Assembly: GCF_001644575.1 (NCBI RefSeq)
Contig: NZ_CP015596.1
Span: 2,666,001-2,730,000 of the forward strand
Reading direction: 5' to 3'
Length of the DNA stretch: 64,000 nt
Source of the DNA: Mycobacterium adipatum
GTDB taxonomy: Bacteria > Actinomycetota > Actinomycetes > Mycobacteriales > Mycobacteriaceae
The notes under the pieces: model-generated
Databases searched by the model: none
Seen by the model: only the letters and a program-made list of their open reading frames with translations
Told to the model about the DNA's origin: nothing
Shown: positions 1-9,800 of the stretch, piece after piece
Layout of the letters: every line of letters begins with the position of its first letter
Numbering within the stretch: position 1 is the first letter of the stretch
Position numbers and translations under genes: made by a program

Positions 1-1851
1 GCCGAGGCCGCTCCCGCGGCCACCGCGCTGATCGCGAGCACCGACACGCTGACCTACGGTGAACTGAAAGAACGAGTGCTTGCGGTGGCCGGCACGCTGC
101 AGGCCGGCGGTGTCGGCTCCGGCGATATCGTCGCCGTGCTGGGACCCAAAGGCGCCCAGCAGATCCCCGCGTTGCTCGGCATACTCACCGCCGGGGCGGC
201 CTACCTGCCGATCGGTGTCGATCAGCCCGTCGACCGGGCTGCACGCATGCTGGCTACCGCAGGGGTGACATTCGCGCTCGTCTGTGGCGACGACGTTCCC
301 GACGTGCTGGCCACCGCCGGTGTCCCGTTCCGACGCATGGTCGATATCGGCACTGCCGTGACACCATTCGAACCCGTCACGGTGGCACCGAGCGACTTGG
401 CCTATGTGCTGTTCACCTCCGGTTCCACCGGCGAGCCCAAGGGTGTGGAACTGACCCACGACGCGGTGCTCAACACCCTGGAATTTCTCTACCGGCACTT
501 CCAGATCGGGCCCGAGGACCGGGAATTGGCGCTCTCGCACCTGGAATCGGACATGTCGGTACCCGATGTGTTCGGCATCCTGCGCGCCGGCGGCGCCATC
601 GTCATGGTCGACGAGGACCAGCGGCGCGATCCGGACAGCTGGGCACGGTTGATCGCCCGACACAAGGTATCGGTGGTCAACTTCCTTCCCGGCTGGCTGC
701 AGATGCTCACCGAGGTCCCCGGCGACCTCAGTTCGCTGCGGGTGGTGCTCACCGGCGGGGACTGGGTGCGGCCCGACCTGGTCCGGGCATTGCGTGCCCG
801 CGCCCCCCGAATGCGGTTCGCCGGACTGGGCGGCGCGACCGAGACGGCGATCCACGGCACCATTTTCGAGATCGGGCCCGCCTCCGGCCCAGATCTGGGG
901 ATTCCCGCGAATGCCCCTTCGGTGCCCTACGGTGTGCCGTTCCCCAACAACGCCTGCCGGGTGGTCAGCCCCACCGGCGAAGACAGCCCGGACTGGGTGC
1001 CCGGGGAACTCTGGTTCACCGGTCGTGGCATCGCCCGCGGCTATCGCGGCCGCCCGGACCTGACAGCCGAGAAATTCGTCGAGTACGAAGGCCGCACCTG
1101 GTACCGCACCGGGGACCTGGCCCGCTACTGGCCGGACGGCACCCTGGAGTTCATCGGCCGCGCCGACCACCGCGTCAAACTCAGCGGGTACCGCATCGAA
1201 CTCGGTGAGGTGGAAGCGGCGCTGGGCCGGGTGCCGGGTGTGGGCGCGGCCGTGGCCGCGGTGATTCCGGCCGGCGGCGAGCGGCCCGGTGGGTACGACC
1301 GCGACGTCCTTGGTGCGCTGGTCCGCATCGACGATGCCGGGGTGGACGCCGACGCGGTCCTCACCGCGATGGCCGGCCTGGTGCCGGCCCACATGATCCC
1401 GCAGGTCATCGTGACCACCGACCGGATCCCGTTCACCGTCGGCGGCAAGATCGACCGCAAGGCGGTGGCCGGGCGCCTGGCCGAGGCCGAACTGCCCGCC
1501 GGGCGCGGCTACCGCGCACCGTCCACCCCGCTGGAAACCGCACTCGCCCACATCATGTCCGGCCTGCTGGGTCGCGACACCATCGGCGTGGACGACGACT
1601 TCTTCGGTCTGGGCGGTGATTCGGTGATGGCCACGCACGTGGTGGCGCAGGTGCGTGACTGGCTCGACACACCCACCATCATGGTGCCCGACGTGTTCGC
1701 CACCAGGACGGTCGCCGCGCTGGCCGAACGCCTGATGGAGCGGGAATCCGAGGCGCAGCGCCTGGAACTGGTGGCCGAGCTGTACCTGGAGGTCGCCGCC
1801 ATGGACGATGCCGACGTGGTGTCCGAACTCGACACCGCGGGCCGCGCATGA
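1..1851 (+). CDS. mbtB: Mycobactin NRPS MbtB, 3' part (adenylation + carrier domains)
   Basis: The reading frame is open from base 1, so the gene starts outside the window; 616 residues are visible. They hold an adenylation domain with core motifs FTSGSTGEPKG (about residue 137), YRTGDLARY, GRADHRVKLSGYRIELGE and GGKIDRK, then a peptidyl-carrier domain with the phosphopantetheine Ser in LGGDSVM (about residue 540). In the known pathway MbtB activates Ser/Thr and cyclises it onto salicylate to give the aryl-oxazoline; the ArCP and cyclization domains would lie upstream. There is no C-terminal thioesterase: that activity is encoded by the next gene, whose ATG overlaps this stop (ATGA at 1848). 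The MbtB assignment rests on gene order plus domains. Confidence 0.9.
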   Translation, partial: AEAAPAATALIASTDTLTYGELKERVLAVAGTLQAGGVGSGDIVAVLGPKGAQQIPALLGILTAGAAYLPIGVDQPVDRAARMLATAGVTFALVCGDDVPDVLATAGVPFRRMVDIGTAVTPFEPVTVAPSDLAYVLFTSGSTGEPKGVELTHDAVLNTLEFLYRHFQIGPEDRELALSHLESDMSVPDVFGILRAGGAIVMVDEDQRRDPDSWARLIARHKVSVVNFLPGWLQMLTEVPGDLSSLRVVLTGGDWVRPDLVRALRARAPRMRFAGLGGATETAIHGTIFEIGPASGPDLGIPANAPSVPYGVPFPNNACRVVSPTGEDSPDWVPGELWFTGRGIARGYRGRPDLTAEKFVEYEGRTWYRTGDLARYWPDGTLEFIGRADHRVKLSGYRIELGEVEAALGRVPGVGAAVAAVIPAGGERPGGYDRDVLGALVRIDDAGVDADAVLTAMAGLVPAHMIPQVIVTTDRIPFTVGGKIDRKAVAGRLAEAELPAGRGYRAPSTPLETALAHIMSGLLGRDTIGVDDDFFGLGGDSVMATHVVAQVRDWLDTPTIMVPDVFATRTVAALAERLMERESEAQRLELVAELYLEVAAMDDADVVSELDTAGRA

Positions 1852-2573
1852 GCTCGTTTCAGCCCTGGATCAAGCGGTACTCGGGAGCCGGTGGCGGTGC
1901 CGCGCTGGTGTTCCCGCATGCCGGGGGTGCCGCCCTGGCCTACCGTGCCCTGGGCGCCGCGCTGGCCGCGGGCGGCTCCGACACCTACGTCATGCAGTAC
2001 CCGCAGCGCGGGGACCGGCTGACGCATCCGGCTCCGGAGACCGTCGGCGACCTGGCCGCCGACCTTTTCGACGGCGGCGACTGGGCCGGGCTCGGCCCGC
2101 TGCGGTTGTTCGGGCACTGCATGGGTGCGGTGGTGGCGTTCGAGTTCGCCCGCGTCGCCGAGAGCAAGGGCATCGCGGTCGACTCGCTGTGGGTGTCGGC
2201 CAGCGAGGCGCCCTCGACGGTCGCCGCCGCCCCGGCATTGCCGATGGCCGAAGCCGAGATCATCGCCGAGATGGTCGATCTGGGTGGCACCGACCCGCAG
2301 TTGCTGGCCGATGACGATTTCGTGGAACTGCTGCTGCTGGCCGTGCGAGCCGACTACGCGGCCTTCAACCGCTACGCCTGCGACGAGGGTGTTCGCATCG
2401 CCGCCGATATCCACACCCTCGGTGGCGATGCCGATCACCGGGTCAACGAGAACATGTTGCGCCGCTGGGAAACCCACACCACCGGCGCCTTCACCGTGTC
2501 GATGTTCGACGGTGGCCACTTCTACATCAACGAGCACATCGCCGAGGTGGCGGAGCTGGTCCATGCCCTCTGA
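1848..2573 (+). CDS. mbtT: Mycobactin type II thioesterase MbtT
   Basis: 241-residue alpha/beta hydrolase of the NRPS type II thioesterase family, which removes wrongly loaded acyl groups from carrier domains. Visible family features are FPHAGG near the N-terminus, the nucleophile elbow LFGHCMGA, an acid in GGDADHRV (about residue 195) and the catalytic His in GGHFYIN (about residue 223). The elbow carries Cys91 where most family members have Ser (GHSMG). The start overlaps the mbtB stop (ATGA), implying coupled translation, and the 3' end overlaps the first possible start of mbtC by 11 bp. The separate TE gene directly after mbtB supports an editing or release role in mycobactin assembly. 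Confidence 0.88.
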   Translation: MSSFQPWIKRYSGAGGGAALVFPHAGGAALAYRALGAALAAGGSDTYVMQYPQRGDRLTHPAPETVGDLAADLFDGGDWAGLGPLRLFGHCMGAVVAFEFARVAESKGIAVDSLWVSASEAPSTVAAAPALPMAEAEIIAEMVDLGGTDPQLLADDDFVELLLLAVRADYAAFNRYACDEGVRIAADIHTLGGDADHRVNENMLRRWETHTTGAFTVSMFDGGHFYINEHIAEVAELVHAL

Positions 2574-3936
2574 GAACAGGCGCTCCGACGACAGGCGTTC
2601 CGACGACAGGCGTTCCGACGACATGCCCGCCGACCCCGATCCCGTGGTGATCGTCGGCATGGCGGTGGAGGCACCCGGAGACGTCGATTCCGCGGACTCG
2701 TTCTGGGATCTGCTGTCCGGGAAACGGGAGGCGCTCGGGCCGTTCCCGACCGACCGCGGCTGGTCGGTGGCCGACCTGCTGGAGGGATCGCGCCGCGACA
2801 GCTTCAAACCGATCCATGATCTGGGTGGCTTCCTCACCGGGGCGGCAAGTTTCGACCCGGCATTCTTCGGCATCTCGCCACGCGAGGCGGTGGCCATGGA
2901 CCCCCAGCAGCGGGTGGCACTGCGGCTGGCCTGGCGCACCCTGGAGAACAGCGGGATCAACCCCGACGATGTCGCCGGACACGACATCGGTTGCTATATC
3001 GGGGCGTCGGCACTGGAATACGGGCCGCCACTGTCGCAATACTCACACCACAGCGGGCATCTCATCACCGGAACGTCGCTGGGAGTCATCTCCGGTCGCA
3101 TCGCCTACACCCTGGATCTGGCCGGGCCCGCCCTCACCGTGGACACCTCCTGCTCCTCGGCGCTGGCCGCGCTGCACACGGCCGTCGGCGCGGTACGCGG
3201 CGGCGACTGCGATATGGCGCTGACCGGGGGAGTGTGCGTGATGGGCAGCCCGGGCTACTTCGTCGAATTCTCCAAGCAGCACGCACTGTCCGATGACGGG
3301 CACTGCCGCCCCTACAGTGCGGCGGCCAGCGGCACCGTCTGGGCCGAGGGCGCCGGGATGTTCCTGCTGCAGCGCCGGTCCGCGGCGCTGCGGGACGGCC
3401 GGCCGATCCTGGCCGAGGTGCGTGCCACCGCCGTCAACTCCGACGGACGGACCGTCGGGCTGACCGCCCCCAGCGGCGCCGCCCAGCAGCGGCTGTTCGC
3501 CCGCGCCATCGCCCGCGCGGGGGTCCGGCCGGAGGACGTCGGCATGATCGAAGGCCACGGCACCGCGACCCGCCTCGGCGACCGCACCGAACTGCGGGCC
3601 CTGGCCCGGACCTATGGCGCCACCGCGCCCGGCGCCGGGCCGCTGCTCGGCTCGGTGAAATCCAATGTGGGCCATACCCAGGCCGCCGCCGGCGCGCTCG
3701 GACTGGCCAAGGTGATCCTCGCCGCCCAGCACGGCGCCATACCCGCCAGCCTGCACACCGACACCGCGAGCCGGGAGATCGACTGGGCAGCACAGGGTCT
3801 GCGCCTTGCCACCGAGCTCACCGAATGGCCGGCCGTGGGCGGCGAACGCTTCGGCGCGGTATCGGCCTTCGGGATGAGCGGCACCAACACGCACGCCGTC
3901 GTGGCCATCCCGGACACCGTCGGACGGGCCGCGTGA
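2563..3936 (+). CDS. mbtC: Mycobactin polyketide synthase MbtC (ketosynthase)
   Basis: Stand-alone beta-ketoacyl synthase. It performs the Claisen condensation that adds the polyketide unit between the two lysines of mycobactin, working with the AT-KR-ACP protein MbtD. The catalytic Cys lies in DTSCSSA (about residue 197 from this start); the two active-site His residues are in EGHGTA (about 332) and KSNVGHTQ (about 371). Two starts are possible: ATG 2563, which overlaps mbtT and would give an N-terminus containing three RRSDD repeats, or ATG 2623 directly before the conserved DPVVIVGMA start of the KS fold. The stop overlaps the mbtD ATG. Confidence 0.9.
   Translation: MPSENRRSDDRRSDDRRSDDMPADPDPVVIVGMAVEAPGDVDSADSFWDLLSGKREALGPFPTDRGWSVADLLEGSRRDSFKPIHDLGGFLTGAASFDPAFFGISPREAVAMDPQQRVALRLAWRTLENSGINPDDVAGHDIGCYIGASALEYGPPLSQYSHHSGHLITGTSLGVISGRIAYTLDLAGPALTVDTSCSSALAALHTAVGAVRGGDCDMALTGGVCVMGSPGYFVEFSKQHALSDDGHCRPYSAAASGTVWAEGAGMFLLQRRSAALRDGRPILAEVRATAVNSDGRTVGLTAPSGAAQQRLFARAIARAGVRPEDVGMIEGHGTATRLGDRTELRALARTYGATAPGAGPLLGSVKSNVGHTQAAAGALGLAKVILAAQHGAIPASLHTDTASREIDWAAQGLRLATELTEWPAVGGERFGAVSAFGMSGTNTHAVVAIPDTVGRAA
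2578..2622 (+). repeat. Three tandem 15-bp units at the start of mbtC
   Basis: Three consecutive 15-bp copies differing at one base, each encoding RRSDD in the mbtC frame. They sit between the two candidate ATGs (2563 and 2623), just after the mbtT stop. The array keeps the frame open, so slippage changes only the length of a disordered charged N-terminus, or a spacer if ATG 2623 is the true start. Confidence 0.9.
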
Positions 3937-6863
3937 TGAGTATCGACACCCTGCCCGACGGCCGGATCCCGGTCTTGCTGAGCGCGCACGCCGAGGGCCT
4001 CACCGCCGCGGACGCCGGCGCGATCCTGGCGTACCTGCGCCGCAGGCCCGGCCTGCGCACCGCGGCCGATGTCACCCGGGTGGCCGCGACCCTGGCCGGA
4101 ACCCGGCGGGTACGCACGTTCCGAACCCTGATCCGGGCCGGCGATATCGCCGAACTCACCGAGGCGCTACGCGCCGTGCAGGCCGGGGCGGACCACCCGC
4201 TGGTCACGCGGTCGGCCCACAGCGCCCGACCACGCACCGCGTTCGTCTTCCCCGGGCAGGGCAGCCAGTGGCCGTCGATGGGCGTCGAGGCGTATGGCCG
4301 GCTGCCGGTCTACCGCGACACGGCCGACCGCTGCGCGGCGGTCTTCGCCGCGGGCGGGCACCCCTCGCCGCTGTCGTATCTGCTCGCCGATCCTGGCGCA
4401 CGGACCAACGACTTCTCCCAGGTGCAGATCCAGGGTGCGCAGTTCGTGCACGGCGTGGCGCTGGCCCGGGTGTGGCAGTCCTGTGGGGTGACGCCGGACA
4501 TCACCGTCGGGCACAGCCTCGGCGAGATCGGCGCCGCCCACATCGCCGGTGCCATCACCCTCGATGCGGCCGTCGGCGTGGTCGTCTCCCGCGCCACCCT
4601 GCTCGACGGTCTCACCGGGCCCTACCGGGTGGCGGTGCTCGGGGTGGATCCCGAACAGGCGCAGCGGGCGATTACAGAAACGCCGGGCTGGCTGGAACTC
4701 TCGGTGGTGAACTCCCGGTCCTCGGTGGCGGTGTCCGGTGACACCGCTGCCGTCGCCGCGGTGGTGCGCCGGGTCGGCGAGAGCGGCCGGTTCGCCAAAC
4801 AGATCGAGATGTGGTTCCCGGCCCATACCACCAAACTGGACGGCAAACGCGCCGAGCTCGAATCAATGCTGCCCGCAGCTGCCTTCGATGCGGCCCAGGT
4901 GCCGTTCATCGGTTCGGCGACCGGGCAGACCGTCGCCGCGGGTACCGACTTCGCCGAATACTGGTATGCCAACCTGCGCAACACGGTGCGCTTCGACGAC
5001 GCCGTACGTGCCGCGGTGGCCGCCGGCGCGCAGACGTTCGTCGAGTTGTCGGCGCACCCGGCGCTGCTCTACGCGATGGCCGACACTCTCGAGGATGCGC
5101 CGGACCCGCCGCTGATGGTCGGGTCGGGTCGCCGCGACGAGGCCCTCGTCGACCGGCTGTCGGCAAACCTGGCTGCGGTGGCTCTGGCGGATCCCGGATT
5201 CCGTTGGGGTGCCCGGGACGGGGAATTGTTGCGCGACTTCCCGTTCGCGCCGATGCGGACCCAGCGGCTGTGGGCCGCGCCCGAGCCGTTGCCGCCGGTG
5301 CCGGGACTGAAGGTGCTCACCGAGCGGTGGGAGCAGCGCCCGCCGGCGCCGGTCGGCCCGCGCCGCGCCGCCGTCCTCGACCTCGGTGACGACGGCCGGC
5401 TCGCCGTCACACTGCGGACCGCACTGGGCAGCACCGACCCGGGCGAGGCCGACCTGTTGGTCGTGGTCTGCCCGGTGCTGGATCACCTGGACGCGGTGAC
5501 CGCCGGCCACGACCTCGCGGCCCGCATCGAGACGGGTCTGCTGCGCTACACCGACGCCATCGGAGCGCGCTGCCGCGACGTCTGGCTCGTCACCGTCGGT
5601 GCCGAACAGGTACGCCCCGGCGAACCGGGCCCGCTGCCGGCCCAGGCCGCACTGGCCGCGATGCACCGCAGTGTCGGACTGGAACACCCCGACCAGACAT
5701 TCGGTCATCTCGACCTGCCGTCGTGGGATATCGACGCCGCGGTGACCGCGCTCGCCGCCGTCGCCCTGCGCGGCACACCCGCCGAAATCGCAGTACGGCG
5801 CACCGATTCCGGGGCCGCACTGTACGAGCGCGGCACGGCCGAGCACCCGCTGCCGCACCCGGCCTGGGACGCGTCCCGGGTGTTCGACAATGTGGTGATC
5901 ACCGGCGGTACGGGTGCGGTCGGTTCGCATTTCGTCGACTACCTCGTCGCGCACGGGGCGCGTCGCATCGTGCTGCTCGGACGCACCGGGGCCGACCCAC
6001 AGCGTCGGGTCGGTGTCGAGGTGCTGGCACCGCCCTGCGATATCACCGATCCCGAGGCGGTGGCCGCCGTGGCGGCCGAATTCGGTTCCGGCGGTGCGTC
6101 GCTGGTCATCCATGCCGCGGGGGCGGCGACCATCACCGGGCACCGCGAGCTCACCGGTGCGGGATTCGCCGCCACCGTAGCGGCGAAGGTGGCCGGGCTT
6201 GCCGGATTCACCGCAGCCTGGCCGCTGCGCGACGATGCGCGAATCATCCTGTGCTCCTCGGTATCCGGCCTGTGGGGCGGCCAGGGTCACACCGCGTACG
6301 CGGCGGCGAACCGGCTGCTCGACGTGATGGCGGGGCAACTGCGCGGCGATGGCAGGCACTGCACATCGGTGCGCTGGGGGCTGTGGCCGGGCGCAGAGGG
6401 TCAGCCCGGCATCATCGATGCCGACGAGGTCGCCCGCGTGCAGCGGTCCGGGCTGCTCGCGATGGCACCGGAGCGTGCCGTCGAGGTCTGCCTGCGGGAC
6501 TTCGCCGGGGACCCGCTGGTGTTCACCGCCGACCCGACCCGGCTGCAGATGTTCCTGGGGGAAGCGCCGGCGCAGCCGCCGGCGGCCGGGCCGCCGGAAA
6601 TGTCAACGGACGGGCTGGATGAGGCCGGCATCCTGCGGGTGGCACTCGGGTCGGTGCTCAACCTGCCGGCGGATACGGCGCTGGAGCCCTCCGCCTCACT
6701 GCTCGATCTGGGCGTCGACTCACTGTTGGCGCTCGACCTACGCAAGAAGCTCAAGACAGCCGCCGGGGTCAATGTGCCGCTGGCAACCATCCTCGGCGGG
6801 GCCACCGTCGAAGAGGTACTTGAGCACCTGACACGACCTGAGAAGAAGGCACGCCTGAAGTGA
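3936..6863 (+). CDS. mbtD: Mycobactin polyketide synthase MbtD (AT-KR-ACP)
   Basis: 975-residue type I PKS polypeptide that completes the module begun by MbtC. Order of domains: acyltransferase (FPGQGSQW; nucleophile Ser194 in GHSLGE), a linker, ketoreductase with the NADPH motif TGGTGAVG (about residue 655) and catalytic Ser and Tyr/Asn in SSVSGLWGG and HTAYAAAN, and an ACP with Ser929 in LGVDSLLAL. The KR explains the beta-hydroxy-acid unit of mycobactin. ATG 3936 was chosen because it overlaps the mbtC stop (ATGA); the stop in turn overlaps the GTG of mbtE. Confidence 0.9.
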   Translation: MSIDTLPDGRIPVLLSAHAEGLTAADAGAILAYLRRRPGLRTAADVTRVAATLAGTRRVRTFRTLIRAGDIAELTEALRAVQAGADHPLVTRSAHSARPRTAFVFPGQGSQWPSMGVEAYGRLPVYRDTADRCAAVFAAGGHPSPLSYLLADPGARTNDFSQVQIQGAQFVHGVALARVWQSCGVTPDITVGHSLGEIGAAHIAGAITLDAAVGVVVSRATLLDGLTGPYRVAVLGVDPEQAQRAITETPGWLELSVVNSRSSVAVSGDTAAVAAVVRRVGESGRFAKQIEMWFPAHTTKLDGKRAELESMLPAAAFDAAQVPFIGSATGQTVAAGTDFAEYWYANLRNTVRFDDAVRAAVAAGAQTFVELSAHPALLYAMADTLEDAPDPPLMVGSGRRDEALVDRLSANLAAVALADPGFRWGARDGELLRDFPFAPMRTQRLWAAPEPLPPVPGLKVLTERWEQRPPAPVGPRRAAVLDLGDDGRLAVTLRTALGSTDPGEADLLVVVCPVLDHLDAVTAGHDLAARIETGLLRYTDAIGARCRDVWLVTVGAEQVRPGEPGPLPAQAALAAMHRSVGLEHPDQTFGHLDLPSWDIDAAVTALAAVALRGTPAEIAVRRTDSGAALYERGTAEHPLPHPAWDASRVFDNVVITGGTGAVGSHFVDYLVAHGARRIVLLGRTGADPQRRVGVEVLAPPCDITDPEAVAAVAAEFGSGGASLVIHAAGAATITGHRELTGAGFAATVAAKVAGLAGFTAAWPLRDDARIILCSSVSGLWGGQGHTAYAAANRLLDVMAGQLRGDGRHCTSVRWGLWPGAEGQPGIIDADEVARVQRSGLLAMAPERAVEVCLRDFAGDPLVFTADPTRLQMFLGEAPAQPPAAGPPEMSTDGLDEAGILRVALGSVLNLPADTALEPSASLLDLGVDSLLALDLRKKLKTAAGVNVPLATILGGATVEEVLEHLTRPEKKARLK

Positions 6864-9800
6864 CTGACACCGTATCCGCAACCGTTGCGTCATCCCGCCT
6901 CGAATTGATGCGCCGCAAACTCGCCGAGCGCGGCCTGGCCCAGAACGCCGCCGCCGAGGGCGATGAGCGGGCACTGTCCGACGGCCAGCGCCGGATGTGG
7001 TTCGTGCAGGCGCTCGACCCGACCGGGGTGCTGCTGAACATCAGCCTGTCCTACCGGCTGACGGGCGCACTGGACGCCGGCCGGCTGCACACCGCGCTGA
7101 ACGCGGTGGCACGCCGGCACCCGGTGCTGCGCACCACCTATGCCGCCGACGAGAACGGCGAACCGCGGGCCGTCCTGCACGACGACCTGACCCCGGGGTG
7201 GGCGCTGCACGACCTCTCGGAGATGTCCGAGCGGGCCCGCGGCCTGCGCCTGGAGGTACTGGCCCAGCGGGAGTTCGGCCGGAGCTTCGACCTGGCCGCC
7301 GACGCGCCGCTGCGGATCACGCTGGTGCGCTTGGCTGCCGACGAGCACGTGATGCTGCTCGTCGCCCACCACATCGCCTGGGACGACGGCAGCTGGCGGG
7401 TGTTCTTCGCCGATCTCACCGCGGCCTACGGTGGCGCCGACCTCGGCCCCGCGCCGCGGCCCCCGGCCCCGGCACCCGACACCACCGACCAGGATCTGGC
7501 GCACTGGCGCGCCGTGCTCGCCGATCCGCCCGAGCCGCTGGAGCTTCCGGGGCCGACCGGATCGGCGGTCCCGACCGGATTCCGCTCCCAGCGCAGCTCG
7601 CTGGCGCTGGCGCCCGAGACTGTCGCCAAGGTGGCCGTGCTGGCCCGCGAGACCGGGTCCACCCCGTACATGGTGTTGCTCGCCGCCTTCGGTGTGCTGA
7701 TCTACCGCTACACCCACACCGATGACTTCCTGGTGGCCAGCCCGGTCCTCAACCGCGGCACCGACGACGCCATCGGCTACTACGGCAACACGGTGGCCAT
7801 GCGGCTGCGTCCGCAGCCGACCCGAGGATTCCGTGAGCTGGTCCTCGACACCCGCGACACCGCCCTGGGCGCCTTCGCCCACCAGCGCATCAACCTGGAT
7901 CGGGTGGTGCGGGAACTCAATCCAGACCGGCGTCACGGCGCCGAGCGGATGACGCGGGTGAGCTTCGGATTCCGTGAACCCGACGGCGGTGGCTTCCGCC
8001 CCGAGGGGGTGCAGTGCCGCCGCGGTGACCTGCGCGGGCACGTCACCCAGCTGCCGCTGGGCTTCATGGTCGAGTGGGACGGGACGAACGCGGTGGTGGA
8101 GGCCGAGCACCTCACCGAGATCATCGACGCGGACCTGGCTGCGCGCATGCTGAAATCCTTTGCGGTACTGCTGGACAGCGCGTTGGAGCACCCGCAGCGC
8201 CCGGTGGCACGGCTGGACGTCCTGTCCGTGGCGGACGCCGAGTGGATGCGCACGGTGTCGTGCGGTGAGCGGTTCGACAGCCCCGCGACCACCCTGGCCG
8301 CGTTGGTGCAGGAGCAGGCGGCCAAGACGCCCGAGGTGACCGCCGTGGTGTACGAGGGTCGCCACTACAGCTACCGTGAGATCAACGAGACAGCGAACCG
8401 GTTGGCGCACAAGCTGATCAGCCAGGGAATCGGGACCGAAGACCGCGTCGCGGTGCTGATGGAGAAATCGCCCGAGTTGGTCATCGCCGCCCTCGGCATC
8501 GTGAAGGCCGGTGCGGTGTACCTGCCGGTCGACCCGAGCTACCCCGAAGACCGGCTCAACTACATCCTCGCCGACTCCGCCCCCTCGGTCGTGCTGCGCG
8601 AACTGGGCGCCGACCTGGACGGCTATCCCGGGGCCGACCCCACCGACGCCGATCGGGTGCGTCCGCTGCTGCCGGAGAACACCGCTTACCTGATCTACAC
8701 CTCCGGCTCGACCGGCCTGCCCAAGGGTGTGCCGGTGCCGCACCGGCCGATCGCCGAGTATTTCGCCTGGTTCGGTCCGGAATACCAGGTGTCCGATCAG
8801 GATCGCCTGCTCCAGGTGGCTTCCCAGGGCTTCGACGTGTCCATCGGTGAGATCTTCGGCATGCTCGCCGCCGGCGCCCGCCTGGTCATCCCGAAACCCG
8901 ACGGCCTCACCGATATCGGCTACCTGACCGACCTGCTCCGCACCGAGGGCGTCACGTCGATGCATTTCGTCCCGTCGCTGCTGGGGCTGTTCCTGTCCTT
9001 GCCCGGGGTCAACGAATGGCGGACGCTGCAGCGTGTCCCGATCGGCGGCGAGGCGCTGCCCGGCGAGGTCGCCGACAAGTTCCATGCCACCTTCGACGCC
9101 CTGCTGCACAACTTCTACGGGCCCACCGAGACGGTGCTCAACTGCAGCCGCTACAAGGTCGAGGGCAAGCAGGGGTCGCGCATCGTGCCGATCGGCACCC
9201 CGAAGATCAACACCACCATGCACCTTCTCGACGACCACCTGCAGCCCGTCCCGGTCGGGGTGATCGGCGAGATCTACATCGGTGGAACACATGTCGCGCA
9301 CGGCTACCATCGCCGACCGGGCATGACCGCCGAGCGTTTCGTCGCCGACCCGTTCAACCCGGGAATGCGGATGTACCGCTCCGGTGACCTCGCCCGGCGT
9401 AACGCCGACGGCGACATCGAATTCGTCGGCCGCGCCGATGAGCAGGTCAAGATCCGCGGCTTCCGGATCGAACTCGGTGAGGTGGCCGCCGCGATCTCGG
9501 TGGACCCGTCGGTGGGCCAGTCCGTCGTCGTGGTCAGCGACGCACCCGGGTTGGGTAAGAGCCTGGTCGCCTATGTCACGGCGGCCGGCGAATCCGGTGG
9601 CGTCGAGATCGACCGGATCCGGGCTCGCGTCGCCGCCGCCCTGCCCGAGTACATGATCCCCGCGGCCTATGTCGTGATCGACGAGATCCCGATCACCGCG
9701 CACGGCAAGATCGACCGAAAAGCGTTGCCGGAACCCGAAATCATCGTGGCCACCGCGTACCGCGAACCCGGCAGCGATACCGAGCGGGAGGTCGCCGAGC

